Positions 44,972 through 55,147 of a stretch of 64,000 bases of DNA are shown here, one piece after another. How positions within the stretch are numbered: the stretch's first letter is position 1; every line of letters begins with the position of its first letter. This DNA comes from Microbacterium sp. HD4P20 (GTDB taxonomy: Bacteria > Actinomycetota > Actinomycetes > Actinomycetales > Microbacteriaceae). Below the pieces are notes generated by a model that saw only the letters and a program-made list of their open reading frames with translations, did not search any database and had not been told where the DNA came from. Location of the stretch: assembly GCF_019449275.2 (NCBI RefSeq), contig NZ_JAHZQZ020000002.1, positions 62,001 through 126,000 on the forward strand, read 5' to 3'. The translations under genes and the position numbers were made by a program.

Positions 44972-45937
44972 GTGCCGAGATTCGACCTCCCCCTCGCTGA
45001 GCTTGAGCAGTACTCCCCCGTCATCCGTGAGCCCCTCGACTTCGACGACTTCTGGGCGGCCACGATCGATGAAGCGCGGAGGTCGGATGCCGCGCCCGAG
45101 ATCGCGCGGGCAGAGACTCCCCTGACGCTCGTCGAGGTCTTCGACCTCACCTTTCCCGGATACGCCGGCGAACCGGTCAAGGCGTGGCTCACGCGGCCGG
45201 CGGGCGTCGAGGGTCCGCTTCCCGCGGTCGTCGAGTTCAACGGCTATGGCGGTGGGCGCGGCCTGCCGGGCGAGCGCCTGAACTGGGCGGCGGCGAGATA
45301 CGCGCACCTGTTCATGGACACGCGGGGACAGGGCTCGATGTGGGGCTCGGGCGGGCAGACCCCCGATCCGCACGGCGCCGGCCCGGCATCGGCGGGCTTC
45401 ATGACCCGCGGCATCCAGGACCCCGCGACGTACTACTACCGTCGCGTGTTCACAGACGCCGTGCGCGCGGTGGACGCCGTCCGGAGTCTGCCCTGGGTCG
45501 ACGCCGAGCGCGTCTCGGTCTGCGGCGGCAGCCAGGGCGGCGGCATCGCGCTGGCTGCGGCCGCGCTGAGCGACGGCCTGGTCGCCGTCATGCCGGATGT
45601 GCCGTTCCTGTGCCACTTCGAGCGCTCGGTGGGCCTCACCGACACCGACCCCTACCAGGAGGTCGTGCGCTACCTCTCGGTGCACCGTGGGGCCGACGAC
45701 CGCGTGTTCGAGACACTGTCCTACTTCGACGGCGCGAACATGGCCACGCGCGCTGATGCCTCGGCGCTCTTCTCGGTCGCGCTCATGGACACGGTCTGCC
45801 CACCCTCGACGGTGTACGCGGCATACAACCGCTACGCCGGGCCGAAGCAGATCGAGGTGTACACCCACAACAACCACGAGGGCGGCCAGGCGTACCAGTG
45901 GGCGGCGCAAGCGCGCTTCCTCACGGCCCTCGTCTAG
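44972..45937 (+). CDS. Acetyl xylan esterase / cephalosporin-C deacetylase family hydrolase
   Basis: Alpha/beta-hydrolase of the AXE1 (CE7) family, 321 aa, removing acetyl groups from sugars. The nucleophile is Ser187 in CGGSQGGGIAL, the acid Asp in VALMDTVCPPSTVYAAYN, and the His in NNHEGGQAYQ; RGQGSMWGSGG carries the family's RGQ. There is no signal peptide, so it works on imported oligosaccharides. It borders the galactomannan locus and may deacetylate mannan oligosaccharides. GTG at 44972 follows a TAGGGT box by 6 nt (leaderless). Confidence 0.92.
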   Translation: MPRFDLPLAELEQYSPVIREPLDFDDFWAATIDEARRSDAAPEIARAETPLTLVEVFDLTFPGYAGEPVKAWLTRPAGVEGPLPAVVEFNGYGGGRGLPGERLNWAAARYAHLFMDTRGQGSMWGSGGQTPDPHGAGPASAGFMTRGIQDPATYYYRRVFTDAVRAVDAVRSLPWVDAERVSVCGGSQGGGIALAAAALSDGLVAVMPDVPFLCHFERSVGLTDTDPYQEVVRYLSVHRGADDRVFETLSYFDGANMATRADASALFSVALMDTVCPPSTVYAAYNRYAGPKQIEVYTHNNHEGGQAYQWAAQARFLTALV

Positions 45938-45967
45938 CTGCCCGTCCGTCCGACTCCGCCGGCCGGG

Positions 45968-48097
45968 TCACAGCGCCTCGATGTGCAGCACGAAGGCCTG
46001 CAGCGGCCACAGCGTCGGCAGTTGCAGGCCGACCTCGGCGAGCACCGCGCCGGGAAGCTCGATCTCGCCGTCCCGGAACCATTCCGGGGCGATCCAGCCG
46101 TACTGCGGGCCGCCGATCTCGCGGCGGACCCGGACTCGATAGCGGCGGTCGCCGCTCAGCCCCGGGATCCGCAGGCGCTCGGCACGGGCATCCTCCAGGC
46201 TCGCCACCGTCGCCGCGACGATGACGGCCGCGCTCGCGCCCACGAAGGCGGTGATCCGCCACGCCGGATCCCGCACCTCCGGATGCACCACCGTGCCACC
46301 GTGCAGGACCGGCCGCAACTCCTTGTAGAGGGCGGCGAACCGCGTGATGGCCGCTGTCTCGTCGGCGTCGCACGACAGGATGTCCCACTCGAAGCCGGCA
46401 GACCCCATCAGACTGGTCGCCATGCGGTACGACAGCGCGGTGGTGCGGCCCGACGAGTGCGACGTCGTCGGTCCGACGTGCGCTCCCACGAGCTCGGGCG
46501 GTAGCAGCAGACCCGTCCAGCGCTGGATGTCCTGTCGCTCGACCGGGTCGTTGGAGTCGCTGGCCCACACGCGGTCGGCAACCTCGAGGATCCCCAGATC
46601 GGTGCGCGCGCCACCGCTGGAGCACGACTCGATCTCGAGTGCCGGATGACGTGTCTTCAACTCGCGCATCAGCGCGTAGACCGCGCTCATCTGCGCGTGG
46701 CCGCCGGGCCTTCCGGCGTGGACGCTCTCGACCAGATCGCGGTTGTGGTCCCACTTGATGAAGTCGATGCGCAGCTCCCGCACGAGCGCGTCGATCTGAC
46801 CGAGCACGTGCGCGTATGCGGCGGGGTTCGCGAGGTCGAGGACGTACTGCTGACGCCACGACAGCGACCGGTCGTGATCGAGGTGACCGGCGTCGTGGAG
46901 CAACCAATCGGGGTGAGCCCGCGCGACGTCGGAGTCGAGGCTGACCATCTCGGGTTCGAACCAGAGCCCGAACTGCATGCCGAGCCGGTGGACCCGGTCG
47001 GCGAGCGGAGCGAGCCCGTCCGGCCAGACACCCTGGTCGACCACCCAGTCGCCGAGGCTCGTCGAATCGTCGCGTCGCCCGAGGAACCACCCGTCGTCCA
47101 GGACGAAGCGCTCGATTCCCACGTCTGCGGCGCGCTCGGCGAGCGCCGTGAGGCGAGCCGCGTCGTGGTCGAAGTACACGGCCTCCCACGTGTTGAGCAC
47201 GAGCGGGCGTGGCGAGGCCGGATGCTGTGACCGGGCACGCAGCCACGTATGGACGCGCTCGGCGAAACCGTCGAGCCCCTCGCTCGAGTGCACGAACGCC
47301 GTCCGCGGCGCTCGGTACGCCTCGCCCGGTGCCAGGCGGATCTCGCCGGGCCGCAGCAGCTCGCCGGCGCCGATGAGCGTCAGGGCGTCGGTGACGCGAT
47401 CCACGCGCATGGTGAGATCGCTCGACCACGCCAGATGAACACCCCACAGCTCGCCGCTGCGCCAGCGCGGCTCGCCGATGGAGGCGATCGCCGCGATGGG
47501 GCTGTCGTGGCCGGGACGCCCGCGACGGGTCTGACGGACGGTCGCGCCGGCGGGCATCGCCGTGACGACCGGACGTTTCTCGCGCGCCCAGCGACCATCG
47601 AAGGTGAGCAGTGAGTCCGTCGTCGACGGCACCGGCAGCGACGCCTCGAACCAGTCGATGTCGATGGCATCCGCCTCGGGCGTGCCCTGGTGGGCGAGCG
47701 CCTGCTCGACCCAGACCACACCGCCCGCCTCGATGCCGATCGAGACGGTGAGGAGCAGTCCGGATGCCTCGTCCCGCGCCTCGACCGTGAATCGCTCTCT
47801 GCTCGCCTCGTCCGCGGTCACCACCCAGCGCGGGTGGTGAACGATGCCACGGCGGCGAAGCTGCATACCCGGCCGGCCCGACCATCCGTCCCCCTCCTGC
47901 GGTGACAGAGACAGCTGCCATGCGGCGTCGAGGGTGCCCGGCGGGGTCTGCCGGCTGAGAGCAGCCGCGATGGCGTCGGGGGCGATGTCGGCGCCGAGTG
48001 CGCCTCCCCAGTGCAGCACATGCGGCAAGGCGGCGCCCTCTCGTGCGATGAGCAGGGCGACGCCGTCGCGTTCGAGGTGGAAGAGGCGTCGGGTCAT
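45968..48097 (-). CDS. Alpha-galactosidase, GH36
   Basis: Retaining alpha-galactosidase, 709 aa, removing alpha-1,6-galactosyl side chains from galactomannan oligosaccharides or raffinose sugars. The N-terminal beta-sandwich leads to the barrel with FVLDDGWFLGRRDD, GLWFEPEMVS, nucleophile Asp450 in FIKWDHNRDL, SCSSGGARTDLG and acid/base Asp514 in WASDSNDPVERQ. There is no signal peptide. It is coupled to the LacI gene by ATGA and divergent from the ABC/mannosidase operon. Confidence 0.96.
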   Translation of the reverse strand: MTRRLFHLERDGVALLIAREGAALPHVLHWGGALGADIAPDAIAAALSRQTPPGTLDAAWQLSLSPQEGDGWSGRPGMQLRRRGIVHHPRWVVTADEASRERFTVEARDEASGLLLTVSIGIEAGGVVWVEQALAHQGTPEADAIDIDWFEASLPVPSTTDSLLTFDGRWAREKRPVVTAMPAGATVRQTRRGRPGHDSPIAAIASIGEPRWRSGELWGVHLAWSSDLTMRVDRVTDALTLIGAGELLRPGEIRLAPGEAYRAPRTAFVHSSEGLDGFAERVHTWLRARSQHPASPRPLVLNTWEAVYFDHDAARLTALAERAADVGIERFVLDDGWFLGRRDDSTSLGDWVVDQGVWPDGLAPLADRVHRLGMQFGLWFEPEMVSLDSDVARAHPDWLLHDAGHLDHDRSLSWRQQYVLDLANPAAYAHVLGQIDALVRELRIDFIKWDHNRDLVESVHAGRPGGHAQMSAVYALMRELKTRHPALEIESCSSGGARTDLGILEVADRVWASDSNDPVERQDIQRWTGLLLPPELVGAHVGPTTSHSSGRTTALSYRMATSLMGSAGFEWDILSCDADETAAITRFAALYKELRPVLHGGTVVHPEVRDPAWRITAFVGASAAVIVAATVASLEDARAERLRIPGLSGDRRYRVRVRREIGGPQYGWIAPEWFRDGEIELPGAVLAEVGLQLPTLWPLQAFVLHIEAL

Positions 48098-49116
48098 ACG
48101 GGGTTCCTCTCAGCGGGGGGTCGTTCGCCGGTTCCGCGCTCGAGGATCCAGGTCGGCATCTCGAGTTGGCGGGTGAACCCGGCGGGGTCTTGCATGCGCT
48201 CGATCGCGAGGCTCGCGGCGGCGCGCCCTAAGTCGACCGGATCATGCGTGATCACAGAGACTCCGAGGACATCTGCGGTGTCGAAATCGTCGAAGCCTAC
48301 GAGGGCGGTGTGCGTGTCACGACGATCGCGAAGCACGCGCAGGGCACTGATCGTGACCCGGTTGTTTCCGGTGATGATCGCGGTGGGCGCGTCCTCGATG
48401 TCGAGCAGGTCGGCGATGAAGCCGTCCGCGGGGACGGAGAGGTCGTCGGCGAGGCGCTCCCACCGCGAGGAATCGTGAACGCCGTAGGCAGCGAGGGCGT
48501 CGCGATAGCCCCGCAGGCGCTCGGCCTGGGTGTAGACCGACGCAGGGTTGCAGATGTAGCCGATGCGCCGGTGTCCGCGCTCGAGGAGCCTTGTGGTCGC
48601 GTCGAACACGCCGCGATGGTTCTCGAGCACGATCGAATCGGCGACGAGATTGCGTGCCGGGCGGTCGATCGCGATCACGGGCGTGCCCAGGTGCCGCTCG
48701 CCCTCGAGGTACGACTGGTCATCGGCGACGGGGATGAGCAGCAGCGCCCCCAGTCGCTGTCCGAGGAGAGCGTCGGCGACGCGCTCCTCGCCCTCGGCGG
48801 TGTCGTCCGTCGTCGCCACGACGAGCGAGAATCCGCTCGCGGACAGCTCGCGCTCGATACCCGCCGCGACCTTGTAGTAGAACGGGTTGCTCAGCTCGCC
48901 CATGATGAACCCGATCGTGTTGGTCGACCCGCCGCGGCGCAGGCCGCGCGCCAGGGGGTTCGGCCGGAACCGCAACCGCTTCGCCGCTGCGAGCACACGC
49001 TCGACAGTCTCGGGCGCCACGAGGTCGCGGTGCGTGAAGACCCGCGAGACGGTCTTCGAGCTCACGCCGGCGAGACGTGCGACGTCTTCGAGTGTCGCGC
49101 GCTGCTGAACGGTCAT
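48094..49116 (-). CDS. LacI-family transcriptional regulator
   Basis: LacI regulator, 340 aa. The N-terminal helix-turn-helix is TLEDVARLAGVSSKTVSRVFTHRD with hinge RPNPLARGLRRGGSTNTIG, followed by a periplasmic-binding-like sensor. It is the first gene of the LacI-alpha-galactosidase pair and divergent from the sugar importer, so it should control both in response to a galacto-manno-oligosaccharide or its breakdown product. The start is ATG at 49116 (MTVQQRATLEDV) with AAGGGGG upstream rather than the ATG 23 codons before. Confidence 0.94.
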   Translation of the reverse strand: MTVQQRATLEDVARLAGVSSKTVSRVFTHRDLVAPETVERVLAAAKRLRFRPNPLARGLRRGGSTNTIGFIMGELSNPFYYKVAAGIERELSASGFSLVVATTDDTAEGEERVADALLGQRLGALLLIPVADDQSYLEGERHLGTPVIAIDRPARNLVADSIVLENHRGVFDATTRLLERGHRRIGYICNPASVYTQAERLRGYRDALAAYGVHDSSRWERLADDLSVPADGFIADLLDIEDAPTAIITGNNRVTISALRVLRDRRDTHTALVGFDDFDTADVLGVSVITHDPVDLGRAAASLAIERMQDPAGFTRQLEMPTWILERGTGERPPAERNPV

Positions 49117-49301
49117 GCGGGCCCCCTTGCCGAGCGCCTTCACGCTAGCATCGCCGGCGGGCAGATGTCTACGTAGGACATTCACGGGACATCACGCGCT
49201 CAGCATCCACTTTATGGCGAATAAATCACCAGATGAAGACGCTATTCCGTGATCGCAGCACATATCGGACAAACAAAGACAGCGCTGACATTCACGCCTT
49301 G

Positions 49302-49314
49302 CGAAAGCGTTTCG
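49302..49314. promoter_or_regulatory. Candidate LacI operator
   Basis: CGAAA-GCG-TTTCG, an inverted repeat of the type bound by LacI-family proteins, lies about 90 bp upstream of the binding-protein gene. The 287-bp divergent region also holds CTACGTAG at 49169-49176 nearer the LacI start. Which, if either, is bound is not known. Confidence 0.55.
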
Positions 49315-49403
49315 ACACTGCGTACTCTGACCCCGCGACGAACGCGCGCCGGTGCGAAGAATGCGCCGGCGGTTCAAGGGCGAACCTGACAAGGAGACAT
49401 CTC

Positions 49404-50717
49404 ATGGCGAAGAAGGCATTCGCGAGCATCGCGCTGCTGGCCACGGCCGCGGTCGCGGTGAGCGGCTGCGCCGGCGGCGGCGCAGCTGACGCAGACAACA
49501 CGATCGACGGCGAGGTGACGGGCGACATCAAGGTCGTCACGTGGCGCACGGATCTGGTCGAGGACGGCACCTTCGAGAAGTACGCGGAGGAGTTCAATAA
49601 GGAGTACCCCGACGTGAACGTCACGTTCGAGGGCATCACCGACTACGCCGGCGAGATGCAGACCCGCATGTCGACCACCAACTACGGGGACGTCATCGGC
49701 ATCCCCGCCATTCAGCCCGACCAGTTCGACCAGTTCCTCGAGCCGCTCGGCGAGACCGCCGACTTCGAGGACACCTATCGGTTCCTTCCCGCAGCGAGCT
49801 TCGAGGGCACGCAGTACGGCATCGCGTTCGGCGGCAACTCCAACGGCGTCGTCTACAACAAGAAGGTGTGGGAGGAGGCGGGAGTGACCGACCTGCCCAC
49901 CACCGAGCAGGAGTGGCTCGACGCGCTGCAGCTCATCAAGGACAACACCGACGCCATCCCGCTCTACACCAACTACAAGGACGGCTGGCCGCTGACCCAG
50001 AGCTTCGGAAATCTCGGCGCGATCACGAACGATCCCGACGCGTCGACAAAGATGGCCGAAGACCCTGCCCCCTGGACAGAAGGCAAGGACCAGTACGCGA
50101 TCGACTCGCTGCTGTACGAATCGGTCGCAGCCGGGCTGACCGAGGAGGACCCGCTCACCACGAACTGGGAGCAGTCGAAGGTCGACCTCGGAACAGGCAA
50201 GATCGCGGCGATGACGCTCGGCTCGTGGGCCATCTCGCAGATGCAGGCGGCAGCCGAAGAAAACGGCGGCTCGGCTGATGACATCGGCTTCATGGCGTTC
50301 CCCGCGAACGTCGACGGCACGCAGTACGCCGTGATCGGCGGCGACTACAACCTCGCCGTGAGCCGGCACTCGCAGGCCAAAGCCGCCGCGTGGGCGTGGA
50401 TCCAGTGGGTCGTGGAGGATTCCGGCTACACCGAGACGCAGGGCATGATCTCGCCGGTGATCGACAAGGATCTGCCCGAATCGCTGCAGGGCTTCGCGGA
50501 GGCCGGAGTCGAGCTCATCGAGATGAACCCCGCCCCCGCCGGCAAGGAGGGCCTCATCAACGAGGTCGCCGACGACTCGCAGATCGACCTGTACGGCCCC
50601 ATCTACCGGCAGAAGCTCGTCGACATCGCCCGCGGCGCCGCCGACGGCGACAAGGACAGCTACTTCGCCGAGCTGAACGAGCGCTGGGGCGCATCGGTCG
50701 AGAACCTCGCGGGCTGA
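49404..50717 (+). CDS. Sugar ABC transporter substrate-binding lipoprotein (mannan-oligosaccharide locus)
   Basis: Solute-binding protein family 1, 437 aa, with signal peptide and lipobox AVSGC, then a Gly/Ala/Asp spacer. Mature features: IKVVTWRTDLVEDGTFEKYAEEFNKEYPDVNVTFEGITDYAGEMQTRM, GIAFGGNSNGVVYNKKVWEEAGV and KIAAMTLGSWAISQMQ. The start at 49404 has AAGGAG 9 nt upstream; the longer frame from 49233 has none. First gene of an importer-hydrolase operon; the cargo is inferred as (galacto)manno-oligosaccharide. Confidence 0.95.
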   Translation: MAKKAFASIALLATAAVAVSGCAGGGAADADNTIDGEVTGDIKVVTWRTDLVEDGTFEKYAEEFNKEYPDVNVTFEGITDYAGEMQTRMSTTNYGDVIGIPAIQPDQFDQFLEPLGETADFEDTYRFLPAASFEGTQYGIAFGGNSNGVVYNKKVWEEAGVTDLPTTEQEWLDALQLIKDNTDAIPLYTNYKDGWPLTQSFGNLGAITNDPDASTKMAEDPAPWTEGKDQYAIDSLLYESVAAGLTEEDPLTTNWEQSKVDLGTGKIAAMTLGSWAISQMQAAAEENGGSADDIGFMAFPANVDGTQYAVIGGDYNLAVSRHSQAKAAAWAWIQWVVEDSGYTETQGMISPVIDKDLPESLQGFAEAGVELIEMNPAPAGKEGLINEVADDSQIDLYGPIYRQKLVDIARGAADGDKDSYFAELNERWGASVENLAG

Positions 50718-50736
50718 GCGAGAGGACGGCAGCGAC

Positions 50737-51729
50737 ATGGCCATTGCAGCTCCGGGTGCCGCACCGGCGGATGCCCCTGCCATCCTCAGCGCTCCCGCGC
50801 GGGCGCGGCGACTCGGCGGGTTTCCTCGCCGATCCGCCCGCCCGCGCGGCGGCTCCGCCGGGCGGAGCCTCCTGCAGAAGCTCACGCCCTGGTTCTTCCT
50901 CGCCACGGCGGTGGGACTGCTGCTGCTGTTCACCTACTGGCCGGCGGTCAACCTCTTCTACTACAGCGTCACGGACTGGGACGGCATCGACCTGGAGAAG
51001 AACTTCGTCGGCCTCGACAACTATGTGCGTGTCTTCAGCGATCCGCGGATCTTCGCCGTATTCGGCGTCAGCCTGTACTACTTCCTGGCCTCGTTCGCGC
51101 AGATGGCGATCGCGCTGTACTTCGCCGCGATGCTGAGCTTCTCCACCCGATTCTCGAACCTCTTCCGCGGCATCCTGTTCTTCCCGTATCTGATCAACGG
51201 CGTCGCTATCGGTTTCGTCTTCCTGTACCTGTTCCAGCCCGGCGGCACTCTCGACACCGCGCTGGGCTGGTTCGGCGTCAGCGACCCGCCGCAGTGGCTC
51301 GGCGACCCCGACATCGTCAACTGGTCGCTGGCCGGCACGTCGGTGTGGCGCTACACCGGCTTGAACTTCGTGCTGTTCCTGGGCGCGATCCAATCCATCC
51401 CGCACGAGCTCTACGAGGCCGCCGAGCTGGACGGTGCCAGCCGGTGGCAGCAGTTCTGGGCGATCATCTTCCCCGGCATCCGGCGGGTCGTCGGCCTGTC
51501 GTTCATCCTCGCGATCGCCGGCAGCCTCAGCGTCTTCGAGGTGCCGTTCATCATGACCGGAGGCGCCAACGGCTCGGCCACCTTCGTGATCCAGACGCTG
51601 CAGACGGCCTTCAGCTTCCGGCAGGTCGGACTCGCCTCGGCGATGGCCGTCGTGCTGCTGCTCATCGTGCTGGTCGTCACCTGGATCCAGCGCCGAGTGT
51701 TCCCCGACGAGAAGGTCGATCTGACATGA
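50737..51729 (+). CDS. ABC sugar permease 1 (MalF type)
   Basis: CUT1 permease, 330 aa, with a long Arg/Ala-rich cytoplasmic start, then six helices and the EAA loop ELYEAAELDGASRWQQFWAIIFPGI. Follows the binding-protein gene by 19 bp and overlaps permease 2 (ATGA). No ATPase is encoded in the operon. Confidence 0.94.
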   Translation: MAIAAPGAAPADAPAILSAPARARRLGGFPRRSARPRGGSAGRSLLQKLTPWFFLATAVGLLLLFTYWPAVNLFYYSVTDWDGIDLEKNFVGLDNYVRVFSDPRIFAVFGVSLYYFLASFAQMAIALYFAAMLSFSTRFSNLFRGILFFPYLINGVAIGFVFLYLFQPGGTLDTALGWFGVSDPPQWLGDPDIVNWSLAGTSVWRYTGLNFVLFLGAIQSIPHELYEAAELDGASRWQQFWAIIFPGIRRVVGLSFILAIAGSLSVFEVPFIMTGGANGSATFVIQTLQTAFSFRQVGLASAMAVVLLLIVLVVTWIQRRVFPDEKVDLT

Positions 51730-52625
51730 CGACGACACCCGTCCGCACCATGCCCCTGCGTACCTCGCCGCCCCGAGCAATCCGCGGTCGTTCGCCCGTG
51801 GAGCGCCTGCGCAGCACGAGCGCGACCACCGCGAAGTACACCAGCCTGGTCATCGCGGCCATCGTGACGCTGCTCCCGCTGTCGGTGCTGCTGTTCGCGA
51901 GCCTGAAGACCGCCCCGGAGTACGCCGAGACGGGGCCATTCGACCCACCGTCGAACTGGCTCAACTTCGACAACTTCGTCACCGCGTTCACCAGCGGCCA
52001 GATGCTCGAGGGCTTCGTGAACACCACCATCGTGCTCGTCGTCTCTCTCGTGGGTACGGTCTTCATCGGCACGATGGCCGCCTACGCGCTGGATCGCTTC
52101 GCGTTCCGCGGCAAGAAGCTCGTGATCGGACTCTTCCTGGTCGCGACGCTGATCCCGGGGGTGACCACCCAGGTCGCGACGTTCCAGCTGATCAACGGCC
52201 TCGGGCTCTACGACACCAAGGCTGCGCTGATCCTGCTCTTCATGGGCACCGACATCATCGCGATCTACCTGTTCATCCAGTTCATGCAATCGATCCCGGT
52301 GTCGCTCGACGAAGCCGCGATGATCGACGGCGCCAACCGGTGGACGATCTACTGGCGGATCGTGCTGCCGTTGCTCAAGCCGGCGATCGCGACCGTCGTC
52401 ATCATCAAGGGCATCGCGGTGTACAACGAGTTCTACGCCCCCTTCCTCTATCTGCCGTCCGAGGGCATGATCTCCACGTCGCTGTTCCGGTTCAAAGGAC
52501 CATTCGGCGCACAGTGGGAGGTCATCGCCGCCGGAACGGTCGTCGTCATCATCCCGACCCTCATCGCCTTCCTGCTGCTGCAGCGCTGGATCTACAAGGG
52601 CCTCACCTCAGGAGCCGTCAAGTGA
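51726..52625 (+). CDS. ABC sugar permease 2 (MalG type)
   Basis: CUT1 permease, 299 aa, six helices, with the EAA loop SLDEAAMIDGANRWTIYWRIVLPLLKP and the usual C-terminal QRWIYKGLTSGAVK. The start ATG at 51726 overlaps the stop of permease 1. Its own stop overlaps the GTG of the mannosidase gene (GTGA). Confidence 0.94.
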   Translation: MTTTPVRTMPLRTSPPRAIRGRSPVERLRSTSATTAKYTSLVIAAIVTLLPLSVLLFASLKTAPEYAETGPFDPPSNWLNFDNFVTAFTSGQMLEGFVNTTIVLVVSLVGTVFIGTMAAYALDRFAFRGKKLVIGLFLVATLIPGVTTQVATFQLINGLGLYDTKAALILLFMGTDIIAIYLFIQFMQSIPVSLDEAAMIDGANRWTIYWRIVLPLLKPAIATVVIIKGIAVYNEFYAPFLYLPSEGMISTSLFRFKGPFGAQWEVIAAGTVVVIIPTLIAFLLLQRWIYKGLTSGAVK

Positions 52626-55147
52626 CCTCTGCCCTCCCGCTCACCGCGTCTCTCGCGCGCGTCCCGTTGCACGACGGCTGGCATCTGCGGGCCGTCGCCG
52701 GACCGGCGCCGCGGCCGATCGCCGCGGCATCCGTCACCGCCGTCGTGCCGGGGTGCGTCCACACCGATCTGCTGGCCGCGGGGCTGATTCCCGACCCGTT
52801 CCTGGACGACAACGAATCGGCGCTGGCGTGGATCGGTCTGGTGGACTGGGAGTACGCGACCTCGTTCGAATGGGCGCCCGACTCGGCTGCGCGCACCGAC
52901 CTCGTCTTCGACGGGCTCGACACCGTTGCGCGGATCGCGCTGAACGGTCGCGAGCTCGGCGTGGTGGCGAACCAGCACCGCTCCTACCGCTTCGATGTGC
53001 GGGATGCCCTGGTCGAGGGCACGAACGAGCTCGTCGTGCGCTTCCGCTCGCCGGTCAAGTACGCCAACGAGCAGAGCATGGCGCTGGGCACGCGGGAGCG
53101 CCCGTACCCGCTCCCCTACGACGCGATCCGCAAGTCGGCCTGCAGCTTCGGGTGGGACTGGGGCATCGCGACGTACACGAGCGGCATCGTCAAGCCGGTC
53201 GCGCTCGAGACCTGGTCGGCCGCCCGGCTGGCGCACACGCGCGTGGTCGCCACGCCGCGTGGCGCGGGCGGCGTGATCGAGGTCGACGTGACCGTCGAGA
53301 AGGCGAGGGATGCCGCATCCGCACTCTCGGTCAATGTCGCCGTGAACGGGCCGGGTCTCGGCGGTGAGCCGCTGCCCGCAGAGGTTGTCGCGCTGGACGG
53401 CGATCGCGTGCGCGTTCGCGTGGAGCTGCCATCGGTGCAGCGCTGGTGGCCGGCGGGCTACGGCGAGCAGCCGCTGTACACGGTCGACATCGGGCTGCAC
53501 GGCGAAGGGCCGGAGCCGCTCGACGCACAGCGTCGGGTCGTCGGATTTCGCGACGTGCGCTGGGACACCACGCCCGACGAGAGCGGCACGCCGTTCACCC
53601 TGGTGATCAACGACCAGCCGGTGTTCGTGAAGGGCGCCAACTGGATCCCTGACGACGCCCTCCCCGTCCGCATCACCCGCGAGCGCCTGCGCCGCCGTTT
53701 CGAGCAGGCGCTCGGCGCGAACCTGAACCTGATCCGGGTGTGGGGCGGCGGCCTGTACGAGTCCGACGACTTCTACGAGCTGGCCGACGAGCTCGGCCTG
53801 CTGGTGTGGCAGGACTTCCTCTTCGCGTGCGCCGCGTACGCCGAAGAGGAGCCGCTGCGCTCCGAGGTCGAGGTCGAAGCGCGCGAGAACATCGTGCGAC
53901 TCTCACACCATGCCTCCCTCGTGCTGCTCACCGGCAACAACGAGAACCTGTGGGGCTACGAGGACTGGGGCTGGAAGCAGCGGCTCGACGGCAAGACGTG
54001 GGGAGCGCACTACTACTACGAGCTGCTGCCGTCTCTCGTGGACGAGCTGGCGCCGCACGTGCCCTACGCGCCGGGAAGCCCCTTCAGCCCCGGCGCGGGT
54101 TGGGACGGCTTCGCCCAGACCGGGCCGCACCCGAACGACGAGCAGCACGGCAGCATGCACCTGTGGGAGCAGTGGAACCGCCGCGACTGGACGACATACC
54201 GCGAGCACCGTCCGCGGTTCGTCGCGGAGTTCGGCTGGCAAGGCCCGCCGACGTGGACGACACTGACCCGCTCGATCTCGGACGACCCGCTCACGCCCGA
54301 ATCTCCCGGCATGATCGTGCATCAGAAGGCGATGGAGGGCAACGTCAAGCTCACGAGCGGGCTGGTGCCCCACTTCCGGATGCCGGAGGCCATGGAGGAC
54401 TGGCACTGGGCGATGCAGCTCAACCAGGCGCTGGCCGTGCGCACCGCTCTCGAGCACTTCCGCTCGTGGGCGCCGCACACCCAGGGCGCCATCGTGTGGC
54501 AGCTCAACGACTGCTGGCCCGTCACCTCGTGGGCCGCGATCGACGGCGACGAACGCCCCAAACCGCTGTACTACGGCATCGCGCATGCGTTCGCGCCGCG
54601 GCTCGTCACGATCCAGCCGCGTGAGGCCGGCTTGCTGGCGGCCGTGCTCGTCAACGACAGCGCGCAGCCCTGGCAGGGCGAGTTCACCGCGCGCCGCGTG
54701 AACTTCGACGGCGACGACCTCGCGATGTTCGCGCAGACCGTGACGCTCGCCCCGCGCGAGACGCTCACGCTCACGCTCTCGGCCGATGTCGCCGAGTCCG
54801 GCGATGCGGCGCACGAGGTCATCGTGGCAAGCCTCGGCGACCTTCGCGGGACGTGGTTCTTCGTTGAACCGCGAGACTCCGGCCTGGGCGCAGCGGCGGT
54901 CGAAGTGCGCGCCGACGCGGCGCCGGAGGGCACGCTGGTGACCCTCACGGCCTCGACTCTGGTGCGCGACCTCGCCCTGCTGGTCGACAAGGTCGACCCC
55001 GAGGCGGTGGCCTCCACAGCGCTGCTCACGCTGCTGCCGGGCGAGAGCGCGACGGTGCTGGTGCGCCACAGCGGCGAGACTCTCTCGGCCGCTGCCCTCT
55101 CGGATCCGCGAGTCCTGCGCACGGCCAACGAACTGGTGGCACGATGA
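52622..55147 (+). CDS. Beta-mannosidase, GH2
   Basis: GH2 glycosidase, 841 aa, of the beta-mannosidase branch: an N-terminal sugar-binding jelly roll (VPGCVHTDLLAAGLIPDPFLDDNE, WIGLVDWEYATSFEW), KSACSFGWDWG, Ig-like domain, then the barrel with acid/base Glu441 in LLTGNNENLWGYEDWGW and nucleophile Glu536 in FVAEFGWQGPP; IVWQLNDCWPVTSWAAID is also typical. It has no signal peptide and releases mannose from imported manno-oligosaccharides. The GTG start overlaps the permease stop. Confidence 0.96.
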   Translation: MTSALPLTASLARVPLHDGWHLRAVAGPAPRPIAAASVTAVVPGCVHTDLLAAGLIPDPFLDDNESALAWIGLVDWEYATSFEWAPDSAARTDLVFDGLDTVARIALNGRELGVVANQHRSYRFDVRDALVEGTNELVVRFRSPVKYANEQSMALGTRERPYPLPYDAIRKSACSFGWDWGIATYTSGIVKPVALETWSAARLAHTRVVATPRGAGGVIEVDVTVEKARDAASALSVNVAVNGPGLGGEPLPAEVVALDGDRVRVRVELPSVQRWWPAGYGEQPLYTVDIGLHGEGPEPLDAQRRVVGFRDVRWDTTPDESGTPFTLVINDQPVFVKGANWIPDDALPVRITRERLRRRFEQALGANLNLIRVWGGGLYESDDFYELADELGLLVWQDFLFACAAYAEEEPLRSEVEVEARENIVRLSHHASLVLLTGNNENLWGYEDWGWKQRLDGKTWGAHYYYELLPSLVDELAPHVPYAPGSPFSPGAGWDGFAQTGPHPNDEQHGSMHLWEQWNRRDWTTYREHRPRFVAEFGWQGPPTWTTLTRSISDDPLTPESPGMIVHQKAMEGNVKLTSGLVPHFRMPEAMEDWHWAMQLNQALAVRTALEHFRSWAPHTQGAIVWQLNDCWPVTSWAAIDGDERPKPLYYGIAHAFAPRLVTIQPREAGLLAAVLVNDSAQPWQGEFTARRVNFDGDDLAMFAQTVTLAPRETLTLTLSADVAESGDAAHEVIVASLGDLRGTWFFVEPRDSGLGAAAVEVRADAAPEGTLVTLTASTLVRDLALLVDKVDPEAVASTALLTLLPGESATVLVRHSGETLSAAALSDPRVLRTANELVAR

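Noticed and set aside
49117..49185. Upstream start of the LacI gene giving 23 more residues
   Set aside because: LacI proteins begin a few residues before the helix-turn-helix; ATG at 49116 has the ribosome site.
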